A DNA stretch of 64,000 nucleotides from Gemmobacter caeni (GCF_003054195.1 NZ_QBKP01000009.1:62001-126000), one strand, 5' to 3'. Positions 33,630 to 47,437 are shown, counted from the stretch's first letter. The notes: generated by a model from the sequence alone, not told the origin. Made by a program: numbers and translations.

Positions 33630-36011
33630 ATGGATCAGGCACAGCGCGCAACGAAAGCCCGGAACCGGGGCAAGTCTGTTCTGATGCGCAGTGTCGCCGT
33701 ATCGGTTTTTCTTGCGGGGGCAATCGTTTCGCAGCCCGCACTGACCCCGGCACTGGCGCAAGGGATCAACCTGACGCAGGTGACCGTGGAAGGAAACCAG
33801 CGCGTCGACAATACCACCATCCTGAAACTGGCCGGAATCGGTCGCGGGCCGATCGGGGCCGCGCAGCTGAATGACGCCTATCAGGGGCTGCAAAATTCGG
33901 GTCTGTTCGAGGAAGTCTCGGTCGAGCCGCAGGGCTCGCGGCTGGTTATCCGGGTCAAGGAATACCCGATGATCAACGCCATTTCCTTCGAGGGCAACAA
34001 GCGCCTGAAGGACGAAGTGCTGTCCGAGGCGATCCAGTCCAAGGCGCGCCGGGCCTACTCGCCCGCGCTGGCCGAAGCCGATGCCGCCTCCATCGCGGAA
34101 GGCTACGAGGTGCAGGGTCGCCTTGCTGCCACCGTGACGCCGAAGATCATCCGCCGCTCCGACAATCGCGTCGATCTGGTGTTCGAGATCACCGAAGGCA
34201 AATCGGTCGAGATCGAGCGTCTGGCCTTTGTCGGCAACCGTGCCTTCAGCGACCGCCGCCTGCGGCAGGTTCTGCAAACCAAGCAGGCGGGTCTGCTGCG
34301 CACCTTCATCCGCCGCGATTCGCTGCAACCGGAACGGCTGGATGTCGACAAGCAGTTGCTGCGGGATTTCTACCTGTCGCGCGGCTTCGTCGATTTCGAG
34401 GTGCTGGATGCCGCCGCCGAAGTCGCGCGCGAGCGTGATGGCGTGTTCGTGACCTTCTCGGTTCGTGAGGGGCAGCAGTTCAGGTTCGGCAAGATCACCA
34501 CCGTCAGCGAGATCGAGGGGCTGGATGCCGCCCCCTATGACGCGGCGCTGAAGGTGAAATCCGGCTCGGTCTATTCGCCGGGGGTGGTCGATACCAACAT
34601 TGCCCGTCTGGAAAGCCTTGCGCTGAAGCAGGGGCTGAACTTCGTCACCATCGAGCCGCGCATCACCCGGAACGACCGGGATGGCACGCTGGATATCGCC
34701 TTCACGCTGGTGCGCGGACAGAAAGTGTTCGTCGAGCGTATCGACATCGAAGGCAACACGACCACGCTCGACCAGGTGGTGCGCCGCCAGTTCCGCACGG
34801 TCGAAGGCGACCCCTTCAACCCGCGCGAGATCCGTCAATCGGCCGAGCGTATCCGTGCGCTGGGGTATTTCGCGGATGCGAAGGTCAATGCCGAACCCGG
34901 CTCGGCGCCGGATCAGGTGGTGGTCAACGTCGATGTGGAAGAACAGCCCACCGGCTCGCTGTCCTTCGGCGTGTCCTATGGGGTGCAGACCGGCGTCGGC
35001 CTCAGCATGGGCCTCACCGAGAACAACTTCCTTGGTCGTGGGCAGACCCTGGGCCTGAACATCAGCTCGGGCACCGACAACGCCAACAGCTCGATCACTT
35101 TCGTCGAACCGGCCTTCCTTGGCCGTGACCTGAAGTTCAAGTTCAACGCCTATTACAACGAGACCGACAATCAGGATGCGACCTATGACACGCGCCTGAT
35201 CGGTATTTCGCCGGCCATCGAATTCCCGGTCAGCGAACTGGGGCGGCTGGAACTGCGCTATACCCTGAAGAATTCCAAGCTGCTGGACCTGCGTCAGGCG
35301 GTGGCGGATGATCCGGCGACCCTCGATGTTGATGAAACCGTGGTGGCGACCACGCCGATCATTCAGCGGGATGCGGCGCGGGGCAACATGATGTCGTCGG
35401 GGGTGGGGCTGAGCTACACCTATGACAACCGCACCAGCGGGCTCAATCCCAATGGCGGTGTGTTGCTGCGCTTCGGTCTGGATTATGCGGGGCTGGGCGG
35501 CGATGTCGAAAGCGTGACCGCCAGCGCCCTGGCCGTGGCCGAACAGAAGGTCTGGAACGAGGAAGTCACGCTGCGCGCGATCTTTGAAGGCGGCGCGGTG
35601 CATATGCTGGACGGCGACAGCCGCGTGACCGACCGCTACTTCGGCGGTGGCAAGATTCGTGGCTTTGAACGCGGCGGTCTTGGCCCGCGCGATCTGGCGA
35701 CCGATGACGCCCTGGGCGGCAACCTGTTTGCCGTCGCACGGTTCGAAGCCGACTTCCCGCTGGGCCTGCCCGAGGAATACGGCATCACCGGCGGTCTGTT
35801 CGCCGATTTCGGCTCGGTCTGGAGCCTCGATGACGTGGCCGGGGCCAGCGGCACGGTGGATGACGGCTTCCACCTGCGCTCGGCCGTCGGCTTCTCGGTG
35901 TTCTGGAACACGCCGATCGGGCCGCTGCGCTTCAACTTCGCCAAAGCCATGTCGAAGCAGAGCTACGACAAGGAACAGGTCTTCGACCTGACGATCTCGA
36001 CGAAGTTCTGA
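33630..36011 (+). CDS. bamA: Outer-membrane protein assembly factor BamA
   Basis: A 793-residue outer-membrane protein. A signal peptide with a long basic n-region ends at about PALAQG. Five POTRA domains follow (first one ITLTQVTVEGN-like, here INLTQVTVEGNQRVD), then a 16-strand beta-barrel from about residue 400 ending in an aromatic C-terminus (LTISTKF). BamA inserts beta-barrel proteins into the outer membrane. Two later ATGs are possible; the first with a complete n-region is chosen. Confidence 0.93.
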   Translation: MDQAQRATKARNRGKSVLMRSVAVSVFLAGAIVSQPALTPALAQGINLTQVTVEGNQRVDNTTILKLAGIGRGPIGAAQLNDAYQGLQNSGLFEEVSVEPQGSRLVIRVKEYPMINAISFEGNKRLKDEVLSEAIQSKARRAYSPALAEADAASIAEGYEVQGRLAATVTPKIIRRSDNRVDLVFEITEGKSVEIERLAFVGNRAFSDRRLRQVLQTKQAGLLRTFIRRDSLQPERLDVDKQLLRDFYLSRGFVDFEVLDAAAEVARERDGVFVTFSVREGQQFRFGKITTVSEIEGLDAAPYDAALKVKSGSVYSPGVVDTNIARLESLALKQGLNFVTIEPRITRNDRDGTLDIAFTLVRGQKVFVERIDIEGNTTTLDQVVRRQFRTVEGDPFNPREIRQSAERIRALGYFADAKVNAEPGSAPDQVVVNVDVEEQPTGSLSFGVSYGVQTGVGLSMGLTENNFLGRGQTLGLNISSGTDNANSSITFVEPAFLGRDLKFKFNAYYNETDNQDATYDTRLIGISPAIEFPVSELGRLELRYTLKNSKLLDLRQAVADDPATLDVDETVVATTPIIQRDAARGNMMSSGVGLSYTYDNRTSGLNPNGGVLLRFGLDYAGLGGDVESVTASALAVAEQKVWNEEVTLRAIFEGGAVHMLDGDSRVTDRYFGGGKIRGFERGGLGPRDLATDDALGGNLFAVARFEADFPLGLPEEYGITGGLFADFGSVWSLDDVAGASGTVDDGFHLRSAVGFSVFWNTPIGPLRFNFAKAMSKQSYDKEQVFDLTISTKF

Positions 36012-36013
36012 TC

Positions 36014-36631
36014 ATGGGGCGGGGCCTGCGACAGGCGCTTCTGGCGCTTTGGGCGGGTCTTTCGCCCGCCCTGTGGGCCATGCCCGCCCTGGCGCAGGAG
36101 GGTCAGCCCGGTCCTGTCTTCAAAAGCCAGCTTGCCGTGGTGCAGCAGGACCAGCTTTTCGCGCGCACGCTTTATGGCAAGGCGGTTCAGGCCCGGATCG
36201 AGGCGGCCCGGCAGTCGCTTCTGTCAGAAAACCAGCGCATCGAGGCCGGTCTGGAAGCGGAAGAACGTGCGCTGACCCAGCGCCGCCCGACGATGACACC
36301 CGCCGAGTTCCGCAAGCTGGCCGATGCCTTCGACGCCAAGGTTGAGGGCATCCGTTCCGCGCAGGAGGCCAAGGGCCGCGCCGTGGCCCGCCAGGCCGAG
36401 GAGGACCGGCAGCGGTTCTTCCAGACCGCCTATCCCGTTCTGGCGCGGCTGATGGCGGAAATCGGTGCCGTGGCGCTGATGGACAAATCCGATATCATCA
36501 TCTCGCTGGAAGCGATTGACGTGACGGACCGTGCGGTGGCGCGGATCGACAGCACGCTGGGTGACGGGTCGGCGAGCGAGGCCCCGGCCGAGGCCCCGGA
36601 ACCGTCCGATGCGGGCCAGCCCGAACAATGA
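36014..36631 (+). CDS. skp: Periplasmic chaperone Skp/OmpH
   Basis: A 205-residue protein: signal peptide to about ALAQE, then a basic coiled-coil region (residues about 40 to 140) of the OmpH type, with IAVVQQDQLF-like N-terminal strand and RLMAEIGAVALMDKSDIIIS near the end. Skp holds unfolded outer-membrane proteins for BamA. It begins 2 bases after the bamA stop. An acidic, proline/alanine-rich tail is extra compared with E. coli Skp. Confidence 0.88.
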   Translation: MGRGLRQALLALWAGLSPALWAMPALAQEGQPGPVFKSQLAVVQQDQLFARTLYGKAVQARIEAARQSLLSENQRIEAGLEAEERALTQRRPTMTPAEFRKLADAFDAKVEGIRSAQEAKGRAVARQAEEDRQRFFQTAYPVLARLMAEIGAVALMDKSDIIISLEAIDVTDRAVARIDSTLGDGSASEAPAEAPEPSDAGQPEQ

Positions 36632-36673
36632 CACGCGGGCTGCCGGTACGGCGGCCCCTGAGAGGAGTGATCG

Positions 36674-37141
36674 ATGACCGCAACCGAGACCGCGCCGCAG
36701 ACTGCTGATATCGCGCTGATCCAGCGCATCCTGCCGCACCGCTATCCGTTCCTGCTGGTCGACAAGGTGCGTGACATCTATGTCAACGAAAGCTGCGTCG
36801 GCATCAAGAATGTCACGATGAACGAGCCGCAGTTCACCGGGCATTTCCCGGAGATGCCGGTGTTTCCGGGCGTGCTGATCATCGAGGCGATGGCGCAGAC
36901 TTCGGGCATTCTCGTCGGTCTGTCGATGGATCTGGTCGACAAGAATGCCAAGGTGTTCTTCATGGGCGTCGACAAGGTGAAGTTTCGCCGCAAGGTTGGC
37001 CCCGGCGACGTGCTGGAACTGCATGTGAAGGCGGTGCGCGGCGGCGGCCGGGTCTGGAAATTCGAGGGCCGGGCGATGGTCGGCGACGAACTGGCCTGTG
37101 AGGCCGAGTTCATGGCCATGTTTGACGTGCCGAAGGCCTGA
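36674..37141 (+). CDS. fabZ: 3-hydroxyacyl-ACP dehydratase FabZ
   Basis: A 155-residue hot-dog-fold enzyme. The catalytic His and Glu lie in [34 protein letters not shown] precedes them. It dehydrates 3-hydroxyacyl-ACP in fatty acid synthesis and sets the branch towards lipid A. GAGAGGAGTG precedes the ATG. lpxD, often found between skp and fabZ, is absent here. Confidence 0.95.
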   Translation: MTATETAPQTADIALIQRILPHRYPFLLVDKVRDIYVNESCVGIKNVTMNEPQFTGHFPEMPVFPGVLIIEAMAQTSGILVGLSMDLVDKNAKVFFMGVDKVKFRRKVGPGDVLELHVKAVRGGGRVWKFEGRAMVGDELACEAEFMAMFDVPKA

Positions 37142-37145
37142 GCGG

Positions 37146-37934
37146 ATGTCGGACGCGCGCATTCATCCCATGGCGGTGGTCGAACCGGGGGCGCTCATCG
37201 GCCCCGGCTGTGACATCGGCCCCTTCGCGGTGATCGGGCCGGAGGTTACGCTTGGCCCCGGCGTGGTGGTGAAGCCGCATGGCGTGGTCACTGGCTGGAC
37301 CGAGGTCGGCGAGGGCACGGTGATCTTTCCGGGCGCCGTTGTGGGCGAGGTGCCGCAGGATCTGAAATACAAGGGGGAGCGCACGCGGCTGATCGTCGGC
37401 AAGCGCTGCCGCATCCGCGAGGGTGCAACACTGAACACCGGCACCGAGGGTGGTGGTGGCGTAACGCGCGTGGGCGACGATGTGCTGATGATGACCGGCA
37501 GCCATGTTGGCCATGACGCGATCATCGGCGACCGCGTTGTCATGGCCAATCAGGCTGCCATCGCCGGGCATTGCCATATCGGGGATGATGTCATCATCGG
37601 CGGGCTGTCCGGCGTTCATCAATGGGTCCGCGTCGGGCGTGGTGCCATCATCGGTGCAGTGACGATGGTGACGAATGATGTGCTGCCGCATGGTCTGGTG
37701 CAGGGACCGCGCGGCGTGCTGGATGGGCTGAACCTCGTGGGGCTGAAGCGGCGCGGGGTCGAACGGTCGGAAATCACCGCGCTGCGCGCCGCCTATCAGA
37801 TGCTGGCGCAGGGTGAAGGGTCTTTCCTCGACCGCGCGCGCCGTCTGGCGGATGAAACCGACAGCCAGCATGTGCGCGAAATGACCGATTTCATCCTGTC
37901 TCAGACTGACCGCAGTTTCCTGACCCCGAAATGA
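37146..37934 (+). CDS. lpxA: UDP-N-acetylglucosamine acyltransferase
   Basis: A 262-residue left-handed beta-helix protein built from hexapeptide repeats (IHPMAVVEPGALIGPGCDIG, VVKPHGVVTG). NTGTEGGGGVTRVGDDV and SHVGHDAIIGD hold the catalytic histidine region. It makes the first committed lipid A intermediate. The ATG five bases after the fabZ stop is chosen. It overlaps lpxI by 4 bases. Confidence 0.95.
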   Translation: MSDARIHPMAVVEPGALIGPGCDIGPFAVIGPEVTLGPGVVVKPHGVVTGWTEVGEGTVIFPGAVVGEVPQDLKYKGERTRLIVGKRCRIREGATLNTGTEGGGGVTRVGDDVLMMTGSHVGHDAIIGDRVVMANQAAIAGHCHIGDDVIIGGLSGVHQWVRVGRGAIIGAVTMVTNDVLPHGLVQGPRGVLDGLNLVGLKRRGVERSEITALRAAYQMLAQGEGSFLDRARRLADETDSQHVREMTDFILSQTDRSFLTPK

Positions 37935-38734
37935 GCCGCACCGCCATCATTGCAGGCGCCGGGCACTTGCCCGCTGCCCTTGCCGCCGCGCTGCCGTCAC
38001 CACTGGTTTGCACGCTGGACGGTTTCACCCCCGCAGGGCTGGCCGTGGATCAGCTGTTCCGGGTGGAACGGCTGGTGCCCTTCCTGCGCGCGCTGGAGGA
38101 TGCGGGCGTGACCCGTGTGGTCTTTGCAGGTGCGGTGCAGCGGCCAAGACTGGACCCGTCGCTGTTCGATCAGGGCACCGCCCAGATGGTGCCGCGCCTT
38201 CTGGCCGCGATGCAGGCGGGCGATGATGCCACCCTGCGCGAGGTGGTCGCGATTTTCGAGGAAGCCGGATTCGCCGTTGTCGGCGCGCAGGAGGTCGCGC
38301 CCGATCTGGTGCCGGGGCCGGGCATCCTGTGCGGAACGCCGGGTGCCTCCGATGAGCGCGACGCCGCGCGGGCCGCTGCCATTGTCGCCGCGCTCGGGGC
38401 CGTGGATGTGGGGCAGGGTGCTGTGGTGGCACAGGGGCTGTGCCTTGCGGTCGAGGCGTTGCCGGGCACCGATGCCATGCTGGACTGGGTGGCGCAAACC
38501 GCCCGCCGTCCTGACCCGAATGGCGCGAAAGGCGTGTTCTACAAGGCGCCGAAACCGGCGCAGGATCGGCGCATCGACCTTCCGGCGCTGGGGCTGGAGA
38601 CGCTGAAACGTGCCCATGCCGCCGGGCTTGCAGGGATTGCCTTCGAGGCGGGCGGGGTGATCCTGCTCGACCGTACGGCGATGATTGCCGAGGCAGACCG
38701 GCTGGGCCTGTTCCTCTGGGCGCGCGAGCCATGA
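37931..38734 (+). CDS. lpxI: UDP-2,3-diacylglucosamine pyrophosphatase LpxI
   Basis: A 267-residue protein of the DUF1009/LpxI family, which replaces LpxH in alphaproteobacteria. Visible are the N-terminal IIAGAGHLPAALAAAL, GAVQRPRLDPSLFD, and the C-terminal catalytic domain with GAKGVFYKAPKPAQDRRIDLP. It cleaves UDP-diacylglucosamine to lipid X. It is translationally coupled to both lpxA and lpxB by ATGA overlaps. Confidence 0.92.
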   Translation: MSRTAIIAGAGHLPAALAAALPSPLVCTLDGFTPAGLAVDQLFRVERLVPFLRALEDAGVTRVVFAGAVQRPRLDPSLFDQGTAQMVPRLLAAMQAGDDATLREVVAIFEEAGFAVVGAQEVAPDLVPGPGILCGTPGASDERDAARAAAIVAALGAVDVGQGAVVAQGLCLAVEALPGTDAMLDWVAQTARRPDPNGAKGVFYKAPKPAQDRRIDLPALGLETLKRAHAAGLAGIAFEAGGVILLDRTAMIAEADRLGLFLWAREP

Positions 38735-39855
38735 AGCTGTTCCTCGTCGCGGGCGAGCCTTCCGGCGACCGACTGGGGGCCGCGTTGATGGCGGGGCTGA
38801 AGGACCTCGCGCCGGGTGTCCGTTTTGACGGGGTGGGCGGCCCACTGATGCAGGCCGAAGGGATGCAAAGCCTGTTCCCGATGGCTGAGCTTTCGGTGAT
38901 GGGCATTGCCGAGGTGCTGCCGAAATATCGCCACCTGAAGCGGCGTATCCGCGAAACCGCCGAGGCCGTGCTGGCCAGCGGGGCGCGGGCGTTGATCACC
39001 ATCGACAGCCCCGATTTCTGCCTGCGCGTGGCGCGGCTGGTGAAGGCGGCGCGGCCCGACCTGCGGACAATCCACTATGTCGCGCCCTCGGTCTGGGCCT
39101 GGCGGCCGGGCCGGGCGGCGAAGATGGCGACGGCGGTCGATCACGTTCTGGCGCTGCTGCCCTTCGAGCCGCCCTATATGACGGCGGCGGGGATGAGCTG
39201 CAATTTCGTCGGCCATCCGGTTGTGGCTGAACCGCTGGCGACGGAGGTGGAGCGTGCGGCCTTTGCCGTTGATGGTCCGTTGCTGCTGGCCCTGCCCGGA
39301 TCGCGTCAGGGCGAGGTGCGGCGGCTGGCACCGGTGTTGGGTGCGGTTCTGGGCCTGTTACGGGCGCGTCATCCGGGCCTGCGCGTGGTGCTGCCCACCC
39401 TGCCGACGGTAGAGCCTCTGGTGCGCGAGGTGACCGCCGAATGGCCGGTGGCACCCGAAATCGTGCTGGACCCGGCCCGCAAGCGTGGCGCCTTTGCCGC
39501 CGCTGATGTGGCGCTGGCGGCCTCGGGCACCGTGTCCCTGGAGCTGGCGGCCAATGGCTGCCCCATGGTCATTGCCTATCGCCTGCATCCCGTCAGCTTC
39601 TGGCTGATGAAGCGTGCGGCGCTGATTGATACGGTAACGCTGGTCAATCTGGTGTCCGAGACGCGGGCGGTGCCGGAATTCCTTGGCCCCGCCTGTCTGG
39701 CCGAAAACATCGCCCCCGCCGTACTGGCCCTGCTGGCACAAGGCCCCGAGCGCGCGGCGCAGGAGGCGGCGATGCGCCTGACGATGGAGCGTCTGGGCAA
39801 AGGTGGCGAGCCGCCCGGCCTGCGCGCGGCGCGCTCTGTGCTTTCGGTGCTTTAA
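38731..39855 (+). CDS. lpxB: Lipid-A-disaccharide synthase
   Basis: A 374-residue GT-B glycosyltransferase of family 19. Motifs are [47 protein letters not shown] and [20 protein letters not shown]. It joins lipid X and UDP-diacylglucosamine. It is the last gene of the envelope block and its stop overlaps that of the convergent mnmA gene by 4 bases. Confidence 0.95.
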   Translation: MKLFLVAGEPSGDRLGAALMAGLKDLAPGVRFDGVGGPLMQAEGMQSLFPMAELSVMGIAEVLPKYRHLKRRIRETAEAVLASGARALITIDSPDFCLRVARLVKAARPDLRTIHYVAPSVWAWRPGRAAKMATAVDHVLALLPFEPPYMTAAGMSCNFVGHPVVAEPLATEVERAAFAVDGPLLLALPGSRQGEVRRLAPVLGAVLGLLRARHPGLRVVLPTLPTVEPLVREVTAEWPVAPEIVLDPARKRGAFAAADVALAASGTVSLELAANGCPMVIAYRLHPVSFWLMKRAALIDTVTLVNLVSETRAVPEFLGPACLAENIAPAVLALLAQGPERAAQEAAMRLTMERLGKGGEPPGLRAARSVLSVL

Positions 39856-40988
39856 CGCCCGCGCCAGATCCAGCCGCCGCCGAGGATGCGGCTGCCTTCC
39901 GGCGCATAGAACACGCAGGCCTGACCTGCGCTGACGCCATCCTCGGGGTTCAGCAATTCCACCTCTGCCTCGGTGGCAGAGATGGGGCGGATCACTGCCG
40001 GGCGCGGCGGGCGGGTGGAGCGGACCTTGACGTTCACATGCCATTCCGCCCGGCTGTCAAAGGGTGTATCGCCCAGCCAGTTGACCTCGCGCACCGGCAC
40101 GATGCGGGTGGACAGCGCCTCTTTCGGGCCGACGATCACACGGCGACTGTCGGGGTCCAGCCGTACGACATAGACCGGATCGCCCAGACCGCCGATGCCC
40201 AGCCCCTTGCGCTGCCCGATGGTGTAATGGATCACGCCGCGATGGGTGCCCAGCACGCGACCCTCCAGATCGACGATCTCGCCCGGTTCGGCCGCGCCGG
40301 GGCGCAGCTTTTCGATCACAGCGGCATAATTGCCGTTCGGGACAAAGCAGATGTCCTGGCTGTCGGGCTTGTCCGCCACCGGCAGCCCGTATTTCGACGC
40401 CAGCGCCCGTGTTTCCGCCTTCGAGGCCAGATGCCCCAGAGGGAAACGCAGGTAATCGAGCTGTTCCGGCGTGGTCGAGAACAGGAAATAGCTCTGGTCG
40501 CGGTTGGCATCGGCGGCGCAATGCAGTTCCGGCCCGGCCGCGCCTTGCATGCGCTGGATGTAATGGCCGGTCGCCATGCAATCGGCCTCCAGATCCTTCG
40601 CCGTGGCCAGCAGATCCTTGAACTTCACACGCTCGTTGCAGCGGATGCAGGGCACTGGCGTCGCGCCGGCCAGATAGGCATCGGCAAATTCCTCGATCAC
40701 CGCCTCGCGGAAGGTGTTCTCGTAATCCAGGACGTAGTGCGGAAAGCCCATCGTCTCGGCCACGCGGCGGGCATCATGGATGTCGCGTCCGGCACAGCAG
40801 GCCCCCTTTTTCGCCAGCGCCGCGCCATGGTCGTAAAGTTGCAGCGTCACGCCGACAACGTCATAACCCTCCTCCTTCAGCTGCGCGGCCACCACCGAAC
40901 TGTCGACGCCGCCCGACATGGCAACGACGACGCGCGTCTCGGAGGGGGGCTTTGCGAAGCCCAGGGAATTCAGCGGATGGTCCAGCAT
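39852..40988 (-). CDS. mnmA: tRNA-specific 2-thiouridylase MnmA
   Basis: A 378-residue PP-loop ATPase. [15 protein letters not shown] is the PP-loop, and the catalytic cysteines lie in [11 protein letters not shown] and [13 protein letters not shown]. It installs the 2-thio group on the wobble uridine of tRNAs for Lys, Glu and Gln. It is divergent from sciP. Confidence 0.95.
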   Translation of the reverse strand: MLDHPLNSLGFAKPPSETRVVVAMSGGVDSSVVAAQLKEEGYDVVGVTLQLYDHGAALAKKGACCAGRDIHDARRVAETMGFPHYVLDYENTFREAVIEEFADAYLAGATPVPCIRCNERVKFKDLLATAKDLEADCMATGHYIQRMQGAAGPELHCAADANRDQSYFLFSTTPEQLDYLRFPLGHLASKAETRALASKYGLPVADKPDSQDICFVPNGNYAAVIEKLRPGAAEPGEIVDLEGRVLGTHRGVIHYTIGQRKGLGIGGLGDPVYVVRLDPDSRRVIVGPKEALSTRIVPVREVNWLGDTPFDSRAEWHVNVKVRSTRPPRPAVIRPISATEAEVELLNPEDGVSAGQACVFYAPEGSRILGGGWIWRGR

Positions 40989-41117
40989 GACGGAGCTCTG
41001 GCAGGATCAGGGAAAGTTACGCGCAATATAGGAAAATGCGCGACACTCTCAACCCGTCGCTTCACCAAGGCTTAAGCCTGTCGGCCGAAACTTCGCGTGA
41101 TAGACGAGGGGAATGCC

Positions 41118-41396
41118 ATGTATCTGAAACGTGTCCACGGGCCGCGGCAGGTCACGCTGCCGGATGGCTCGATCCTGACCCGCGCCGATCTGCCACCGCC
41201 GGAGACCAGTCGCTGGGTGGCCTCGCGCAAGGCAGTGGTGGTTAAGGCGGTGATCTACGGGCTTCTTCCGCTGGCCGAGGCGCTGGAACGCTATGCCCTG
41301 TCGGAAGAGGAATTTGCGCTGTGGCGTGCCGCAGTCGAACGCCATGGCGAGAAAGCCCTGAAAGTGACAGCCATCCAAAAGTATAGACAACTTTAG
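41118..41396 (+). CDS. sciP: CtrA inhibitor SciP (DUF1153)
   Basis: A 92-residue helix-turn-helix protein. PRQVTLPDGSILTRADLPPP and RWVASRKAVVVKAV then AEALERYALSEEEFALWRAAVE match SciP. In Caulobacter SciP binds DNA-bound CtrA and blocks RNA polymerase recruitment. The ATG is chosen over a GTG-type start 21 bases upstream. A 12-base palindrome AGGCTTAAGCCT (41068-41079) lies in its leader. ctrA follows, an arrangement that ties regulator and target together. Confidence 0.87.
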   Translation: MYLKRVHGPRQVTLPDGSILTRADLPPPETSRWVASRKAVVVKAVIYGLLPLAEALERYALSEEEFALWRAAVERHGEKALKVTAIQKYRQL

Positions 41397-41434
41397 ATTG
41401 TTTTCTGCGCAACCTATGTCACAGTAACCGCTAG

Positions 41435-41442
41435 TTAACCAT
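41435..41442 (+). promoter_or_regulatory. CtrA half-site TTAACCAT upstream of ctrA
   Basis: The 8-mer TTAACCAT is the established alphaproteobacterial CtrA half-site. A second TTAAC lies at 41458-41462. Both lie within 60 bases of the ctrA start, consistent with autoregulation. Confidence 0.5.
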
Positions 41443-41492
41443 TGCCCTCCAGTATCGTTAACAACCCTGGCGCTGAAGCGGAGAAGACAGAG

Positions 41493-42206
41493 ATGCGCAT
41501 TTTGCTGGTGGAGGATGACCCGACGACCTCGCGCAGTATCGAACTGATGTTGACCCATGCGAATCTCAACGTCTATTGCACGGATCTCGGCGAGGATGGC
41601 ATCGACCTGGCCAAGCTCTATGACTACGATCTGATCCTGCTGGACATCAACCTGCCGGACATGAGCGGGCATGAGGTCCTGCGGCAACTGCGCCTTGCAC
41701 GGGTGGATACACCGATCCTGATTCTTTCTGGCGCGGACGATACCGACAGCAAGCTGAAGGGCTTTGGCTTCGGCGCGGATGACTACATGACCAAGCCTTT
41801 CCATCGTGAGGAACTGGTGGCGCGTATCCATGCCATCATCCGCCGGTCCAAGGGACATTCGCAATCGGTGATCCGTACCGGACGAATCTGCGTCAATCTG
41901 GATGCCAAAACTGTGGATGTGGATGGCAAGACCGTGCATCTGACCGGCAAGGAATATCAGATGCTGGAGCTGCTGAGCCTGCGCAAAGGCACCACGCTGA
42001 CCAAGGAAATGTTCCTCAACCACCTCTATGGCGGTATGGATGAGCCGGAGCTGAAGATCATTGACGTCTTCATCTGCAAGCTGCGCAAGAAACTGGCCGA
42101 GGCGACGGGTGGGCAGAACCACATCGAAACCGTCTGGGGCCGTGGCTATGTGCTGCGCGACCCGCTGCCCGATGATCTGGGGCGGCGACTGGCGATGGGG
42201 GCGTGA
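41493..42206 (+). CDS. ctrA: Cell-cycle response regulator CtrA
   Basis: A 237-residue OmpR-type response regulator. The acidic pocket and phospho-acceptor Asp51 lie in [13 protein letters not shown], with KPF at the usual lysine. The C-terminal winged helix includes [16 protein letters not shown] and [11 protein letters not shown]. Very high similarity to CtrA across alphaproteobacteria is visible. It is the endpoint of the CckA-ChpT relay (chpT at 5266 here). The ATG behind GAGAAGACAG is chosen. Confidence 0.95.
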   Translation: MRILLVEDDPTTSRSIELMLTHANLNVYCTDLGEDGIDLAKLYDYDLILLDINLPDMSGHEVLRQLRLARVDTPILILSGADDTDSKLKGFGFGADDYMTKPFHREELVARIHAIIRRSKGHSQSVIRTGRICVNLDAKTVDVDGKTVHLTGKEYQMLELLSLRKGTTLTKEMFLNHLYGGMDEPELKIIDVFICKLRKKLAEATGGQNHIETVWGRGYVLRDPLPDDLGRRLAMGA

Positions 42207-46597
<4,391 letters not shown>

Positions 46598-46660
46598 GCT
46601 CGCCTTTCTGTGTTGGAACCCTGGGGCGCGCTCTGGCGTTCTCTCTTTATGTTCACGGAT

Positions 46661-46675
46661 GTTCTCAAAAAGTTC
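46661..46675 (+). promoter_or_regulatory. SOS box 1: GTTC-N7-GTTC
   Basis: GTTCTCAAAAAGTTC is an exact match to the alphaproteobacterial LexA-binding direct repeat GTTC-N7-GTTC. TTTACA, a possible -35 hexamer, follows immediately. Confidence 0.8.
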
Positions 46676-46698
46676 TTTACAGGATGTGAATCATGTGA

Positions 46699-46713
46699 GA
46701 ACAATAATGGAAC
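46699..46713 (-). promoter_or_regulatory. SOS box 2: GAAC-N7-GAAC
   Basis: GAACAATAATGGAAC is an exact LexA box in the opposite orientation to box 1, 38 bases away centre to centre. It overlaps AACAAT, a possible -10 hexamer 18 bases from TTTACA, so LexA binding would block the promoter. Confidence 0.75.
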
Positions 46714-46731
46714 AAACGACAGGAGGTTCCG

Positions 46732-46854
46732 ATGCTGAAGGAAGTCAAAGCCATCATCACCCGCTCCCGCGCAACTTTGCTGGAGGATGCCGCCGGGGCG
46801 GTCTCGCTGTTCGTTCTCTTGATTGTCGGCCTGAATCTGCCAGGCCTTGCCTGA
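46732..46854 (+). CDS. 40-residue membrane protein, probably SOS-induced
   Basis: A short reading frame: a charged amphipathic N-terminus (MLKEVKAIITRSRATLLED) and one transmembrane helix at about residues 20 to 38 (GAVSLFVLLIVGLNLPGLA). ACAGGAGGTTCCG is a strong ribosome-binding site. Two LexA-type boxes lie upstream and a strong terminator downstream, so it is a self-contained transcription unit. Size, topology and SOS control recall Caulobacter SidA, a 29-residue inner-membrane division inhibitor, but I see no sequence proof of homology. Confidence 0.75.
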   Translation: MLKEVKAIITRSRATLLEDAAGAVSLFVLLIVGLNLPGLA

Positions 46855-46966
46855 GCCGCTGACACTGCCGGTTTTTCACTGCCTGCGGTCTGTTAAGGGC
46901 GCATCGACCCCAAGCGATGCCCGCGTCACTGTCCCCGACGCACCTGCCTGCCAGACACGCCACTCA

Positions 46967-46998
46967 CCGCCGCAGCATGACTGCGGCGGTTTTTTTTT
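46967..46998 (+). terminator. Strong intrinsic terminator after the SOS-controlled small gene
   Basis: CCGCCGCAG and CTGCGGCGG form a perfect 9-base-pair stem with a 5-base loop, followed by nine T residues. The stop codon of the convergent Fe-S scaffold gene lies at the end of the T-run. The 112 bases between the small gene and this hairpin also contain a GCATCG/CGATGC stem and may form a structured 3' UTR. Confidence 0.92.
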
Positions 46999-47437
46999 AT
47001 GCGGCCTCTGCCGCCGTGATGGCCTCTGCCAGCGCCTCGATCGCCAGCAGGATCGAAGCGTGGCGGTTCTTGTAATCCCGCGCGGGCAACAGCACTTCGA
47101 ACCCGGCGAAAGCGCCCGAAGGCGGTGGCGCCCCGTCCTTCAGCATGGCGCGCAGCGCGTCCCGCGCAGCTTCAACCTCAGCCCGGTTGCGGCCGATGGC
47201 GGCACCGCCCACCACGGCGGCCGAGGCCTGACCCAGTGCGCAGGCCTTCACGTCCTGCGCAAATTCCGCGACGCGGCCATCCCGCATCACCACATCTGCC
47301 GTGATGGTCGAGCCGCAGACCGGCGAGCGGCGGCGCGCGCTGCCCTGTGGCGCGGGCAGGCGGCCCAGATGCGGGATGTCGGCGGCCAGGGCCAGAATCC
47401 GGCCGGAATAGAGTTTCACAAGATCGCTGTCGCTCAT
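46997..47437 (-). CDS. NifU/SufU-like iron-sulfur cluster assembly scaffold
   Basis: A 146-residue protein starting MSDSDLVKLYSGRILALA. Cluster-ligand cysteines are visible in SPVCGSTIT and VKACALGQAS. The third position, usually a cysteine in R-I/V-K-C, reads KNRHASILL here, so one ligand appears to be missing. The family provides a platform for nascent Fe-S clusters. The chosen ATG follows GGAGAAAAG. Confidence 0.78.
   Translation of the reverse strand: MSDSDLVKLYSGRILALAADIPHLGRLPAPQGSARRRSPVCGSTITADVVMRDGRVAEFAQDVKACALGQASAAVVGGAAIGRNRAEVEAARDALRAMLKDGAPPPSGAFAGFEVLLPARDYKNRHASILLAIEALAEAITAAEAA

Noticed and set aside
33612-35873. A 753-codon open frame antisense to bamA
   Set aside because: Shadow of bamA; no domain and atypical composition.
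46638-46664. Further GTTC repeats upstream of SOS box 1
   Set aside because: Their spacings are 9 and 6 bases, not the 7 required for a LexA box.
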